Shown here in pieces: positions 25,939-34,201 of a stretch of DNA of 64,000 nucleotides; the stretch's first letter is position 1, and each line of letters starts with the position of its first letter. The position numbers and the translations under genes are program-made. The notes beneath the pieces were generated by a model, which saw only the letters and a program-made list of their open reading frames with translations, ran no database searches and was not told where the DNA came from. The DNA comes from JANOYY01 sp043720395 (GTDB lineage: Bacteria > Actinomycetota > Acidimicrobiia > Acidimicrobiales > JANYDT01), in NCBI GenBank assembly GCA_043720395.1, contig JAYSSR010000081.1:8959-72958 (forward strand). Reading direction: 5' to 3'.

Positions 25939-26679
25939 GTGTCTGACACGCGGGGTGGAGCAGGGAGCGAAGGCGGGCCGGACGAGGGTCGGCTTCGGAC
26001 GATGCTGCGACCCGCAGTGCTGCTGCTCCTCAAGCAACAAGCCGGGTACGGCTACGAGCTGATGGAGCGGCTTCGGGAGATTGGCGTCACAGACACCGAT
26101 CCGGGCGGCCTCTACCGGGTGCTCCGAACGATGGAGGGTGAGAAGCTTGTCCATTCCGCATGGGTGCCGTCGCGCAAGGGTCCTTCGCGTCGCCGATACT
26201 CGCTCACGGCAACTGGCGAGGACGCTCTCCGGCGATCGGCGGCCACGATGGTCGATCAGCGTCGAACGCTCGGTGAGCTGCTCGGACGTTACCGAGTGCT
26301 GCTCTCCGATGAGAACCAGACCCGACAGCGCAAACTGCTGATCGTCGACGACGAGTCCGACGTACGTCTGACGCTGTGGGTGCTTTTCGAGCAACGCGGC
26401 TGGCACGTCGCAGAAGCAGTCGATGGCGATGGAGCACTCGACGCATGCCGAGATGACCCGTTGATGACGGTCGTGCTCGATCACCGGATGCCGGGATCAA
26501 GCGGCATCGAGGTCGCCAGCGAACTCCGTGCAACGGGCCACCTCGGCGCGATCCTGCTGTACTCGGCCTACCTCACCCCCGAGCTTGAAGCAGCTGCCGG
26601 CGACCTCGATCTCATTCCGATCGGAAAGACGGACTTCGACGGCCTGTTCGATGCCGTCGAGCGGGCGGCGGAGGGCTGA
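25939..26679 (+). CDS. PadR-type winged-helix regulator fused to a C-terminal receiver domain
   Basis: About 246 residues from the GTG at 25939 (an ATG at 26002 is the alternative). Residues 20-125 form a PadR winged helix: RPAVLLLLKQQAGYGYELME, GGLYRVLRTMEGEKLV, RRRYSLTATGEDALR. A full response-regulator receiver follows from about residue 130: LLIVDDESDV with the acidic pair, phospho-acceptor Asp in VVLDHRMPG, LLYSAY for the Ser/Thr switch, and Lys in IGKTDF. A receiver placed after a PadR domain is an unusual order. It directly follows the PAS-GAF kinase and would be its output, probably controlling nickel uptake or hydrogenase genes. Confidence 0.88.
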   Translation: MSDTRGGAGSEGGPDEGRLRTMLRPAVLLLLKQQAGYGYELMERLREIGVTDTDPGGLYRVLRTMEGEKLVHSAWVPSRKGPSRRRYSLTATGEDALRRSAATMVDQRRTLGELLGRYRVLLSDENQTRQRKLLIVDDESDVRLTLWVLFEQRGWHVAEAVDGDGALDACRDDPLMTVVLDHRMPGSSGIEVASELRATGHLGAILLYSAYLTPELEAAAGDLDLIPIGKTDFDGLFDAVERAAEG

Positions 26680-26697
26680 CCCCAAGGGGACGACCGG

Positions 26698-26716
26698 TAG
26701 ATGCACTACACATCTA
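26698..26716. promoter_or_regulatory. Putative operator before the nickel/peptide-type transporter
   Basis: TAGATG-7 bp-CATCTA is a perfect 6+6 inverted repeat, 68 bp before the ATG of the binding-protein gene and 18 bp after the regulator stop. PadR proteins bind such short dyads, and one is coded right upstream. The 18 bases at 26702-26719 also resemble 62655-62672 before the cooC-like gene. It has no resemblance to the classical NikR site that I can see. Confidence 0.5.
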
Positions 26717-26784
26717 GTGCGGCAGCCGCAGAAGTACGATCCGCCGGACTCGAGCATCCCCCCGCTGCTCGACGAAGGAGCCCG

Positions 26785-28539
26785 ATGAATCGTCCAGGAG
26801 TCATCACATCAAGCGCACGTCACGTTTCGCAGCTACGGCTCATTTCCGTCGTGTTGGTTTCGGTGTCGGTCGCCACCACCCCGGTGTCGGCAGTCACGAA
26901 GAAGACCACCAAGAAGGTGCCCGCCACTACCGCCGCAACGACCACCGCAACGACCACCGCAACGACCACCGCAACCCCGGTGACCACGGCGGCATCGACG
27001 ATTCCGCCCACCACCAGCGTACCCCGTGGCGGAACCATGGTGGCGGCCATATCGGCGGACCCGGGCCAGCTCAATCCTGCAATTACCACGTCAGGGGCCG
27101 TACATGCCGCATCTGAGCTGATCTATAACGGACTCGTCGAGCTCGATGAAACCGGGAAGCCGGTTCCAGAACTGGCCGAGAGTTGGACGGTGAACAGCGG
27201 CGACTACACGTTCAAGTTGCGCAAAGGTGTGACCTGGCATGACGGGCGGCCTTTCACATCGGCAGACGTGAAATTCACCTTCGAGGAAGCACTCGTCAAG
27301 TACCACGCCCGAACGAGGGCCTCGCTCGACGGATCCATTTTCAAGATTGAGACGCCCGACGCGCTCACCGTTGTCTTCCGCTTCTATAAGGCGTATGCGC
27401 CGTTTCTCCAGCAGCTCAACGTGACCGAGGCACCGATTCTCCCCGCACACATTTTTCAGGGCAGCGATCCGACCAGGAACCCGGCGAACGTGAAGCCCAT
27501 CGGCACCGGCCCGTTCAAGTTCGAGTCCTATCGTGCTGGTGCCGAAGTTCGACTCAGTGCCAACAAGAACTATTTCAAGGAAGGATTACCGTACCTCGAC
27601 AGTGTTGTACTTCGAGTCATTCCCGACAACAGCAACGCACTGATTGCGCTCGAAGCCGGTGAGGTGGACTTCCTCTACGGGGTCAACGGCGTTGACCTCG
27701 AGCGGGCAAAGTCGAACAAGTCGTTCTCAACTCTTGAGACTTTGGTAAATCCCGGCGGAACGAACTGCATCATTTCGATGAGCTTCAACCTCGACAAGCC
27801 AATCTTTGGCGACCAGCGCACGCGTCAGGCCGTTCTCCAGTCCCTTGACCGCAAGCAGTTTCTCGACCGAATCCTGTTCGGCCAGGGCAAGGTCGCCACG
27901 GCACCGATCTCCAGCGGCATCGGCTTCGCACATGCGAAGACGGTCGCCATGCCGAGCTTCGACCGTACCGCCGCAGCTGCGCTGCTTGACCAGGCCGGCT
28001 GGAAACGTGCGGGCTCCGGCACGCGTGCGGCCGACAACGTCGCAGGTATAAAGGACGGCACAGCGCTGCGATTCCGCTTTCTTGGCATGCCTGCGTTTTC
28101 GCAATACGGTCAGCTCGTGAAGGCACAGCTTGGGGAACTCGGCATCGACGTGCAGTTGGAGACGCTCGACCCCGCGCCCTTCGCGGATCGCATCTTTGTC
28201 CGGAGAGACTTCGACACCAACGTCATCAGCTACTGCAACGGCACGGACCCCGAGATCGGTGTGCGGCGCATGTATGACTCGGCCCAGATTGGCCCGGTGT
28301 CATTCTCCAACTCCTCGGCGTACCGCAGTGGCACGGTGACCAAGTTGTTCGAGGACGCCGTAACCGCGGGAAGCCTGCCGGCACGGGGCGCGATCTACCG
28401 AAAGATCCAGGACATCCTGGTCCAGGACCTTCCGTATATCTGGCTCGTCGAAACGTCCGGAACCCGCGTCTTCCGCGCAGGATGTACCGGGATCACCGAG
28501 TCCGGCCACTTCGCCGAGGCGGCAAGCTGTAAGAAGTGA
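26785..28539 (+). CDS. ABC transporter substrate-binding protein, peptide/nickel (SBP_bac_5) family
   Basis: 584 residues from the ATG at 26785, behind a good GAAGGAG site. A signal peptide (hydrophobic segment about residues 17-37) is followed by a Lys/Thr linker and a run of Thr-Ala repeats, then the family 5 fold: LAESWTVNSGDYTFKLRKGV, TWHDGRPFTSADVKFTFEEA and PIGTGPFKFESYRAG. The class binds di/oligopeptides, nickel chelates or other solutes. Location between a hydrogenase sensor locus and hyp genes favours nickel, but the sequence alone does not decide. Two permease genes follow; no ATPase does. Confidence 0.88.
   Translation: MNRPGVITSSARHVSQLRLISVVLVSVSVATTPVSAVTKKTTKKVPATTAATTTATTTATTTATPVTTAASTIPPTTSVPRGGTMVAAISADPGQLNPAITTSGAVHAASELIYNGLVELDETGKPVPELAESWTVNSGDYTFKLRKGVTWHDGRPFTSADVKFTFEEALVKYHARTRASLDGSIFKIETPDALTVVFRFYKAYAPFLQQLNVTEAPILPAHIFQGSDPTRNPANVKPIGTGPFKFESYRAGAEVRLSANKNYFKEGLPYLDSVVLRVIPDNSNALIALEAGEVDFLYGVNGVDLERAKSNKSFSTLETLVNPGGTNCIISMSFNLDKPIFGDQRTRQAVLQSLDRKQFLDRILFGQGKVATAPISSGIGFAHAKTVAMPSFDRTAAAALLDQAGWKRAGSGTRAADNVAGIKDGTALRFRFLGMPAFSQYGQLVKAQLGELGIDVQLETLDPAPFADRIFVRRDFDTNVISYCNGTDPEIGVRRMYDSAQIGPVSFSNSSAYRSGTVTKLFEDAVTAGSLPARGAIYRKIQDILVQDLPYIWLVETSGTRVFRAGCTGITESGHFAEAASCKK
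26935..26970 (+). repeat. 12-bp tandem repeat coding the Thr/Ala linker
   Basis: GCAACGACCACC occurs three times in a row and a partial fourth follows. It codes Ala-Thr-Thr-Thr units in the flexible tether between the signal peptide and the binding domain. Confidence 0.8.
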
Positions 28540-28597
28540 TCCGCCCCTGTCGTTCGCGGTGCTGTGAGGTGCCGCAGTAAATGATCGTGAGCAGTAC

Positions 28598-29587
28598 ATG
28601 AGTGCTGCGGTCGGGGCGAAGTACGCCGCACGGAGGCTCGCGCTCGCGGTTCCAACCGCGGGCGCAGTCGTCACGCTGTCCTTCGCGCTGATCCATCTGG
28701 CACCCGGCGATCCCGTCGTCGCGATCGCTGGCGACGGGGGGAACGAGGCGTATTACGCCGCGACTCGAACACGGTTTGGGCTCGACCGACCCGTGCTCGT
28801 GCAGTTCGGCACCTACGTCAGCCGGCTCCTGCGCGGCGACCTCGGACAGTCGTACCTTCAGGGACAACCGGTACGCACGCTGATCGCGCAGCGACTTCCG
28901 GCGACGCTCCTGCTCACGGGAACGGCACTGCTCGTTTCGACGCTGATCGGTGTTGGGGTCGGTATGTACGCCGCGTCGCGACGTGGCCGTCCGGGAGATC
29001 TTGCGGTCAGCACCACATCGATTCTGCTGTTTGCCACGCCCTCGTTCTGGCTCGGTCAACTGGCAATCCTGTGGCTTGCCCTGCGGACCGGCTGGTTCCC
29101 TGTGCAAGGCATGACCGATGCGCGCAACGTCCAGACCGGTTGGCGAGCGTCGCTGGACATCGCTCATCACCTCGCATTACCCGTCACGATTCTTGCTGCA
29201 CAGGAGATTGCGGCGGTTGCCCGACTTTTGCGGTCCGGACTCGTGAGCGAACTCGAGAGTGCGCACGTGCTCATGGCCCGATCGAAGGGTTTACGTGAGC
29301 GCACGGTCTACGTTCGCCACGCGCTTCGACGGCCATTGCTGCCGGTGCTCGCGATCGTCGGTGGACGCCTCGGGCAGATCTTGTCCGGTACCGTTGTCGT
29401 CGAGATCGTGTTCGGCTGGCCGGGCGTCGGCCGCCTGTTGCTGAGCGCAATGCAGGGCCGTGACATCCCGGTCGTGATGGGTGTGTTCCTGCTGACTGCC
29501 GCCACCGTGATCGTGGCGAACCTCGTCGTCGATCTTGTCAGCGCGCGCCTCGATCCGCTCATCGGCAGACAGCGCTTCGGCCGATGA
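28598..29587 (+). CDS. ABC transporter permease, DppB/NikB family
   Basis: 329 residues: six or so membrane helices, starting with AARRLALAVPTAGAVVTLSFALIHLAPGDPV split over the first helix, the block FGLDRPVLVQFGTYVSRLLRGDLG, and the coupling loop MARSKGLRERTVYVRHALR. This is the NikB/DppB permease of family 5 importers. It begins 58 bp after the binding-protein gene and overlaps the next permease gene by four bases. Confidence 0.93.
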   Translation: MSAAVGAKYAARRLALAVPTAGAVVTLSFALIHLAPGDPVVAIAGDGGNEAYYAATRTRFGLDRPVLVQFGTYVSRLLRGDLGQSYLQGQPVRTLIAQRLPATLLLTGTALLVSTLIGVGVGMYAASRRGRPGDLAVSTTSILLFATPSFWLGQLAILWLALRTGWFPVQGMTDARNVQTGWRASLDIAHHLALPVTILAAQEIAAVARLLRSGLVSELESAHVLMARSKGLRERTVYVRHALRRPLLPVLAIVGGRLGQILSGTVVVEIVFGWPGVGRLLLSAMQGRDIPVVMGVFLLTAATVIVANLVVDLVSARLDPLIGRQRFGR

Positions 29588-30453
29588 GCCTGACCGTCGA
29601 TGACCTCGCACCCGACCTCGCACCGACGCCGAGGGAGCAATCCGCGTTCGGACGAGTCGTCGCTCGACCTGCAGGGTTGGTTGGCCTTCTCGGCACCCTT
29701 CTCGTTCTGGGGGTCGGAGCGTTCGCAGGCTCGCTCGCGCCGAACAAACCGTTCGCACTCGTCGCGCCGCCGCTCGCGTCGCCGAGTCGCGCGTTCCTCA
29801 TGGGCAGCGACGCGCTCGGCCATGATCTGTTCTCGCAGGTCGTGCACGGGGCCCGAAGCTCGTTGCTGATCGCAAGCGTCGTCGCCGGTTGCGTGCTGCT
29901 CGTCGGAACAACGGTCGGCCTGGTGGCAGGTGCGACGCGGAACTGGGTCGACGACGCGCTCATGCGTACAGCCGAGGTCGTGCAGATCGTTCCGCGGTTC
30001 TTCCTCGCATTGGTCGTGAGCGCGATCTTCGGCCCCGGCACGGTCAAGTTGGCGTTGCTCCTCGGCGTCACCAGCTGGCCGGCGCTCGCTCGGATCGTTC
30101 GAGCCGAGACGCAATCCATCGTCGAACGAGACTTCGTGCTCGCTGCCCGTTCGATCGGTGCCACTCGAAGCCGAATCCTGTGGCGAGAGGTGCTGCCGAA
30201 CGTTGTCCCGACGACCTTTGCCTACCTGGGCCTTGTCGTCGCGCAGGCCATGCTGATCGAAGCGGGAATCGGCTTTCTCGGACTGGGCGATCCCAACTCG
30301 GTGAGCTGGGGCCAACTTGCCGGTGAGGCTCAGCGCTTCCTGCGCGTCGCATGGTGGTTGCCGGTCTTCCCCGGCGCATGTATCGCCTTCACGGTTCTGT
30401 CGCTCAACCTCCTCGGCGACGCCCTCGCCGACGTCGTCGCGCGTCGCGATTGA
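29584..30453 (+). CDS. ABC transporter permease, DppC/NikC family
   Basis: 289 residues with the DppC/NikC build: an N-terminal helix after a short polar start, LMGSDALGHDLFSQVVHGAR, SLLIASVVAGCVLLVGTTVG and the coupling loop AARSIGATRSRILWREVLPNV. It pairs with the preceding permease. The usual NikD/NikE or DppD/DppF ATPase genes do not follow, so the ATPase must be coded elsewhere or shared with another importer. Confidence 0.93.
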   Translation: MSLTVDDLAPDLAPTPREQSAFGRVVARPAGLVGLLGTLLVLGVGAFAGSLAPNKPFALVAPPLASPSRAFLMGSDALGHDLFSQVVHGARSSLLIASVVAGCVLLVGTTVGLVAGATRNWVDDALMRTAEVVQIVPRFFLALVVSAIFGPGTVKLALLLGVTSWPALARIVRAETQSIVERDFVLAARSIGATRSRILWREVLPNVVPTTFAYLGLVVAQAMLIEAGIGFLGLGDPNSVSWGQLAGEAQRFLRVAWWLPVFPGACIAFTVLSLNLLGDALADVVARRD

Positions 30454-30758
30454 CTGACGTGACTTCGCTGGTCCGTGACCGAAATCGGTGACCGAACCCC
30501 GTCGGCTGGGTTGACCGGTGCGACAATTCCACACCAGCGTATGATCGCCACCCTCCTGAGTGTGGATTTTCGCCAGCCGTGTGGATTCTCGCAATGCTCC
30601 GGTCGCGAAGCTACGACGTCCGCCTCGCATCGGTGAACTAGTCCGAACTAGTCCGAGCCGGATTCGCACAGCTGCCAAGGGTGCAAAAGCGCGCGCCGCC
30701 CTGGTTCCGAACGTATGTCGGGAGCTGACTTGTCACGTTCCACGGGTACGCTGTTGTC
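30454..30758. other. Intergenic stretch with a 10-bp direct repeat
   Basis: About 305 bp without a convincing gene between the nikC-like gene and the small toxin-antitoxin-like pair. It holds GAACTAGTCC twice in tandem (30635-30644 and 30645-30654). A related pair, AGTTAGTACG and AGTTAGTACC, lies after the toxin-like gene near 31258-31280. No clear promoter was recognised. Confidence 0.5.
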
Positions 30759-30938
30759 ATGACGCGAAAGGTATGGACGGCCGCCCAACTTGAAACGATG
30801 ACCCCTTCAGAACAGGACGCGATCTTTCAGGCAAGCATCATTCGCGACCTCGACGAGGTGCCCCGCGAGTTCCTCGATCGCATACGTGCGAGAGCGGCGG
30901 AACACATCGCAAGAACCGAAGCACCCACGACGAATTGA
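30759..30938 (+). CDS. Small putative antitoxin (59 residues)
   Basis: A 59-residue frame from the ATG at 30759: MTRKVWTAAQLETMTPSEQD, then an acidic middle (IIRDLDEVPREFLDRIRARA) and a short tail. Composition and size suit a small antitoxin, and the next gene starts inside its stop region. No named family was recognised. The DNA around is less GC-rich than its neighbours. The pairing with the next gene is the main evidence that it is real. Confidence 0.55.
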   Translation: MTRKVWTAAQLETMTPSEQDAIFQASIIRDLDEVPREFLDRIRARAAEHIARTEAPTTN

Positions 30939-31243
30939 GCAGCGACCGCCTACGCGTTCGCGCGACTGCGGGATTCTTCCGAGACCTCGATCGACAACTT
31001 TCCTCGGAACGCGGTCCGAATGGAGAACCGTCAACGAGCGATTTCCAGTCGTACGAACTGCTCCGAGTCGTCGAGACGTTTGCGATTGAATTTCACAACC
31101 TCCCTGAGCTGATACCTGGACGTGCTGACTACCGGCTACTGATCGCGTCTGGCACGATCGTGCATGCATTTTCCGTGCTCGCTCAGCTTGCCCCGGATGG
31201 AGCCGTCGAACTCGTACAGCTCATAATCGATGTCTATCCGTGA
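30935..31243 (+). CDS. Putative toxin, RelE/ParE-like
   Basis: 102 residues from a TTG at 30935 that overlaps the preceding stop. The pattern LRVRATAGFFRDLDRQLS, a central helical stretch, then DYRLLIASGTIVHAFSVLAQ and a final beta-strand LVQLIIDV is like small RelE/ParE-fold toxins, though key catalytic residues cannot be placed with confidence. With the 59-residue gene before it, this forms a type II toxin-antitoxin-like pair. It is isolated between the transporter and the hyp operon. Confidence 0.5.
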   Translation: MSSDRLRVRATAGFFRDLDRQLSSERGPNGEPSTSDFQSYELLRVVETFAIEFHNLPELIPGRADYRLLIASGTIVHAFSVLAQLAPDGAVELVQLIIDVYP

Positions 31244-31338
31244 ATCGCCCTGGGATCCGAGTTAGTACGAGTTAGTACCGCAGCAACAACAACTCCTCGC
31301 AACCGGAGTAAATCGCAGGTGTTTGATCTCGACCGGTC

Positions 31339-32436
31339 TCAACAGATGCGCGGGAGTGGGTCACCGACGAGCAGGTCGACGATGCGGGTGCCGCCGAATG
31401 CTGTGCGGACCATGACGATGCGCGACGGTTCGGCGGTCACTTCACCGATGAGCGCAGCGTCACGACCGAGCGGGTGGGACCTCAGGGCAGCGAGCGCGGC
31501 GTCGGTCTCGGATGGCGGCACGATCACGACAACCTTGCCCTCGTTCGCGACGTAGAGCGGGTCGATGCCGAGCAGGTCACACGCGCCCACGACCGCTGGA
31601 GCGACCGGAATCGAACGTTCATCAAGCGTCACAGAAAGGTCGTTGGCACGCACGAGCTCATTGAGCGCGCTGGCAAGGCCCCCGCGGGTCGGGTCACGCA
31701 TCCAGCGGACGTTCGGTGCCGCCGCGAGCAAAGCAGCGACGAGCCCGTTGAGCGGCGCGCAGTCGGACTCGATGTCAGCCTCCAACGCGAGGTCGCCGCG
31801 GGCAAGTAGAACCGCCATGCCGTGGTCACCGAGACGCCCGGAGACCAGCACCTGATCGCCCACCCGCACGTGCTCCGCGCCGAGCGGAAGATCGTAGGCG
31901 CGCGTACCAATTCCTGTGGTCGTGATGTAGCAGCCGTCAGCGGCACCACGCTCCACCACCTTCGTGTCGCCGGTCACGATGCGGACGCCGCTTGCTCGCG
32001 CCATGTCCGCGATGTCGGCCACGATCGAGCGGAGTTCGCCGACCGCCAGTCCCTCTTCGAGCACAAACGCGACCGACAACCACCGCGGCTTTGCACCCAT
32101 CATGGCCAAGTCGTTCACCGTGCCGCACACCGCCAACGTGCCGATCGAGCCGCCCGGAAATCGCCTCGGCCGTACGACGAACGAGTCCGTGGTCATCACC
32201 AAAGCGCCGACGCCGACCGCCCCACCTCGCGCGTCGAAAAGACCGTCGAGCGACAGGACCGCACCGTCGTCGGCGCGCGACAGCTCAGCGTCATCGAAGG
32301 CAGGCCGGAACACCGCGTCGAGCAGCGCCTCGCCCGCCGAGCCGCCCGCACCATGGGCCATCGTGACGACCTCGTCGGAGAAGCGCGAACGGGAACGCCT
32401 GCGTATCGGAGCCCCGCCCGGACCCTCAACGGTCAT
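31339..32436 (-). CDS. hypE: Hydrogenase maturation protein HypE
   Basis: 365 residues of the PurM-like fold from the ATG at 32436. The N-terminal MAHGAGGSAGEALLDAVFRP motif, RADDGAVL and TGDTKVVERGAADG (ATP and metal binding) fit HypE, and the protein ends PLPRIC with the conserved C-terminal cysteine that carries the carbamoyl group and is dehydrated to thiocyanate for the active-site iron cyanides. It is the last gene of the minus-strand hyp operon and overlaps hypD as ATGA. SelD, a fold relative, is excluded by the PRIC end. Confidence 0.96.
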   Translation of the reverse strand: MTVEGPGGAPIRRRSRSRFSDEVVTMAHGAGGSAGEALLDAVFRPAFDDAELSRADDGAVLSLDGLFDARGGAVGVGALVMTTDSFVVRPRRFPGGSIGTLAVCGTVNDLAMMGAKPRWLSVAFVLEEGLAVGELRSIVADIADMARASGVRIVTGDTKVVERGAADGCYITTTGIGTRAYDLPLGAEHVRVGDQVLVSGRLGDHGMAVLLARGDLALEADIESDCAPLNGLVAALLAAAPNVRWMRDPTRGGLASALNELVRANDLSVTLDERSIPVAPAVVGACDLLGIDPLYVANEGKVVVIVPPSETDAALAALRSHPLGRDAALIGEVTAEPSRIVMVRTAFGGTRIVDLLVGDPLPRIC

Positions 32437-33557
32437 ACCGCGCGGACCGGAATCGTGCGCCGCTGCGACAGTCGCCCGTAGTTGTAGAACGCCGCGCACG
32501 CACCCTCGGACGACACCATGCACGTGCCGATCGGTGTCTGCGGGGTGCACGCCGTTCCGAAGACCTTGCACTCCCACGGGCGGATGGCACCCTTCAGCAC
32601 CTCCCCGCACTGGCATGCCTTCGGGTCGGCAATCCGTATGCCCGGCACCGCGAACCGCAGCTCGGTATCGAACTCCGCGTAGTTGTCGTTGAGCCGAAGA
32701 CCCGATTGCGGAATGAAGCCGAGACCGCGCCACTCGAAGTGCTGACGCAGAGCGAACACCTCGGCGAGGATCGCCAGCGCCCTCGCGTTGCCTTCCGGTG
32801 GAACAGCGCGGGCGTACTGATTCTCGACTCCGCACCGTCCGTCGCGACGCTGGGCGAGCAGCATCGAAACGCCCTGGAGGATGTCGAGCGGCTCGAACCC
32901 GCTCACCACGATCGGCTTCCCGTAACGCTCGCTCACGAATCGGAACGGCTCAAGTCCCACGACCATCGCGACGTGACCCGGGCCGAGGAACCCGTGGAGC
33001 TCCAAGCCAGGACTGTCGAGGATCGCCATCAGCGGCGGGACGATCGTGACGTGATTGCAGAACACCGAGAAGTTTCGGACGCCGTCGCGCTTCGCATTGC
33101 GCAACGTGATCGCCGTCGATGGCGCAGTCGTCTCGAACCCGACGGCGAAGAACACGACCTCGCGATCACGATTGCGTTTCGCCAGTTCCAGGGCGTCGAG
33201 TGGCGAGTACACCATGCGGACGTCCGCTCCTCGCGCCTTCGCTTCGAGCAGCGTCGACCGACTGCCGGGCACGCGGAGCATGTCGCCGAACGTCGTGAAG
33301 ATCACGTTGGCGGTTTCGGCGACGGCGATCGCGTCGTCGACGCGACCCATCGGGATCACACACACCGGGCACCCGGGACCGTGCACGAGCTCAATGTTCT
33401 CGGGCAGGATCTGCTCGATACCGTGCCGATAGATGGTGTGCGTGTGGCCCCCGCAGACCTCCATGAACTTCACCGGCTCGTCGCCAGCGAGCGCCTCGAT
33501 CTGCGCGAGCGCGAGCTTTGCAACGGCCGGGTCGCGGTACTCGTCGACAAACTTCAA
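32433..33557 (-). CDS. hypD: Hydrogenase maturation protein HypD
   Basis: 374 residues from a TTG at 33557 that overlaps the SIS gene stop. The conserved VKFMEVCGGHTHTIYRHGIE, HGPGCPVCVIPM and the C-terminal cysteines of the 4Fe-4S site (ACQCGEVLKG, FGTACTPQTPIGTC) are all present. HypD holds the Fe(CN)2CO precursor together with HypC. The length is that of the family. Start choice: TTG with AAGGA nine bases before; the codons upstream read as the SIS gene in another frame. Confidence 0.96.
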   Translation of the reverse strand: MKFVDEYRDPAVAKLALAQIEALAGDEPVKFMEVCGGHTHTIYRHGIEQILPENIELVHGPGCPVCVIPMGRVDDAIAVAETANVIFTTFGDMLRVPGSRSTLLEAKARGADVRMVYSPLDALELAKRNRDREVVFFAVGFETTAPSTAITLRNAKRDGVRNFSVFCNHVTIVPPLMAILDSPGLELHGFLGPGHVAMVVGLEPFRFVSERYGKPIVVSGFEPLDILQGVSMLLAQRRDGRCGVENQYARAVPPEGNARALAILAEVFALRQHFEWRGLGFIPQSGLRLNDNYAEFDTELRFAVPGIRIADPKACQCGEVLKGAIRPWECKVFGTACTPQTPIGTCMVSSEGACAAFYNYGRLSQRRTIPVRAV

Positions 33558-34201
33558 GACGCCAGTCCTTCGCTCATCGCCGCGTGGACTCGCCGCACGA
33601 GTTCGCCGCACAGTGCGCCCTGTGCCTCCTGGATTCGATGGACGCTCGACGAATCGACATGCAGGCAAACGTCGACATCGGGGTTCTGCTGGAGGCTCGC
33701 ACCTCCATATCCGGCGAACGCGATCGTTGTCGCACCGACACGGCGCGCCGCACCGAGGGCGGCAAGGACGTTCGCCGAGGTACCGCTCGTGGTGAACCCT
33801 GCGACCACATCGCCCACTACGGCAAACGTCTCGACCTGGCGCCCAAACATCCGGGACGCTCCCACGTCATTTGCCAGCGCCGACAACACCGCTGGGTCGA
33901 GCAGCGACCGGGCATGGACCCAAGACCCCAGGAGGCGTACGAACCGGTCGGCGTCACAGGCGCTGCCACCGTTGCCGAGTGCGAGGATCTGATTGCCCGT
34001 CGATGTCGCCTGCACGATCAGCGCTGCCGCCCGATCGAGATCCGAGTCGTTCGCACGGAGGGTCGCTGCATCGAGGGCGACACCGACGTTCCAACTCGTG
34101 CGGGCAGCGTCCACGAGTTCACTGAACGCTGACTCGGCAAGGGCACCGCTTGGGCTCGGCGGCGCAGCGAGATGCGGATAGAGGAACGACGACCCGCTCA
34201 T
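33554..34201 (-). CDS. SIS-domain phosphosugar-binding protein (GmhA-like) in the hyp operon
   Basis: 215 residues from the ATG at 34201. The SIS phosphosugar-binding signature reads GNQILALGNGGSACDADRFV, with FTTSGTSANVLAAL as the second phosphate-contact loop. This is the sedoheptulose-7-phosphate isomerase (GmhA/DiaA) branch by motif. In this locus it overlaps genes on both sides (hypD and the SIS-HypC-like fusion), so it is made with the hydrogenase maturation proteins; the role there is unknown. Confidence 0.85.
   Translation of the reverse strand: MSGSSFLYPHLAAPPSPSGALAESAFSELVDAARTSWNVGVALDAATLRANDSDLDRAAALIVQATSTGNQILALGNGGSACDADRFVRLLGSWVHARSLLDPAVLSALANDVGASRMFGRQVETFAVVGDVVAGFTTSGTSANVLAALGAARRVGATTIAFAGYGGASLQQNPDVDVCLHVDSSSVHRIQEAQGALCGELVRRVHAAMSEGLAS

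Noticed and set aside
26785..30453. Gene symbols nikA, nikB, nikC
   Set aside because: The family covers peptide, nickel and other importers; only context points to nickel.
31339..32436. HypE considered as SelD, which would supply selenium chemistry for the candidate selenoprotein
   Set aside because: The protein ends PRIC and lies in a hyp operon overlapping hypD; SelD-type N-terminal Cys/Sec motifs are absent.
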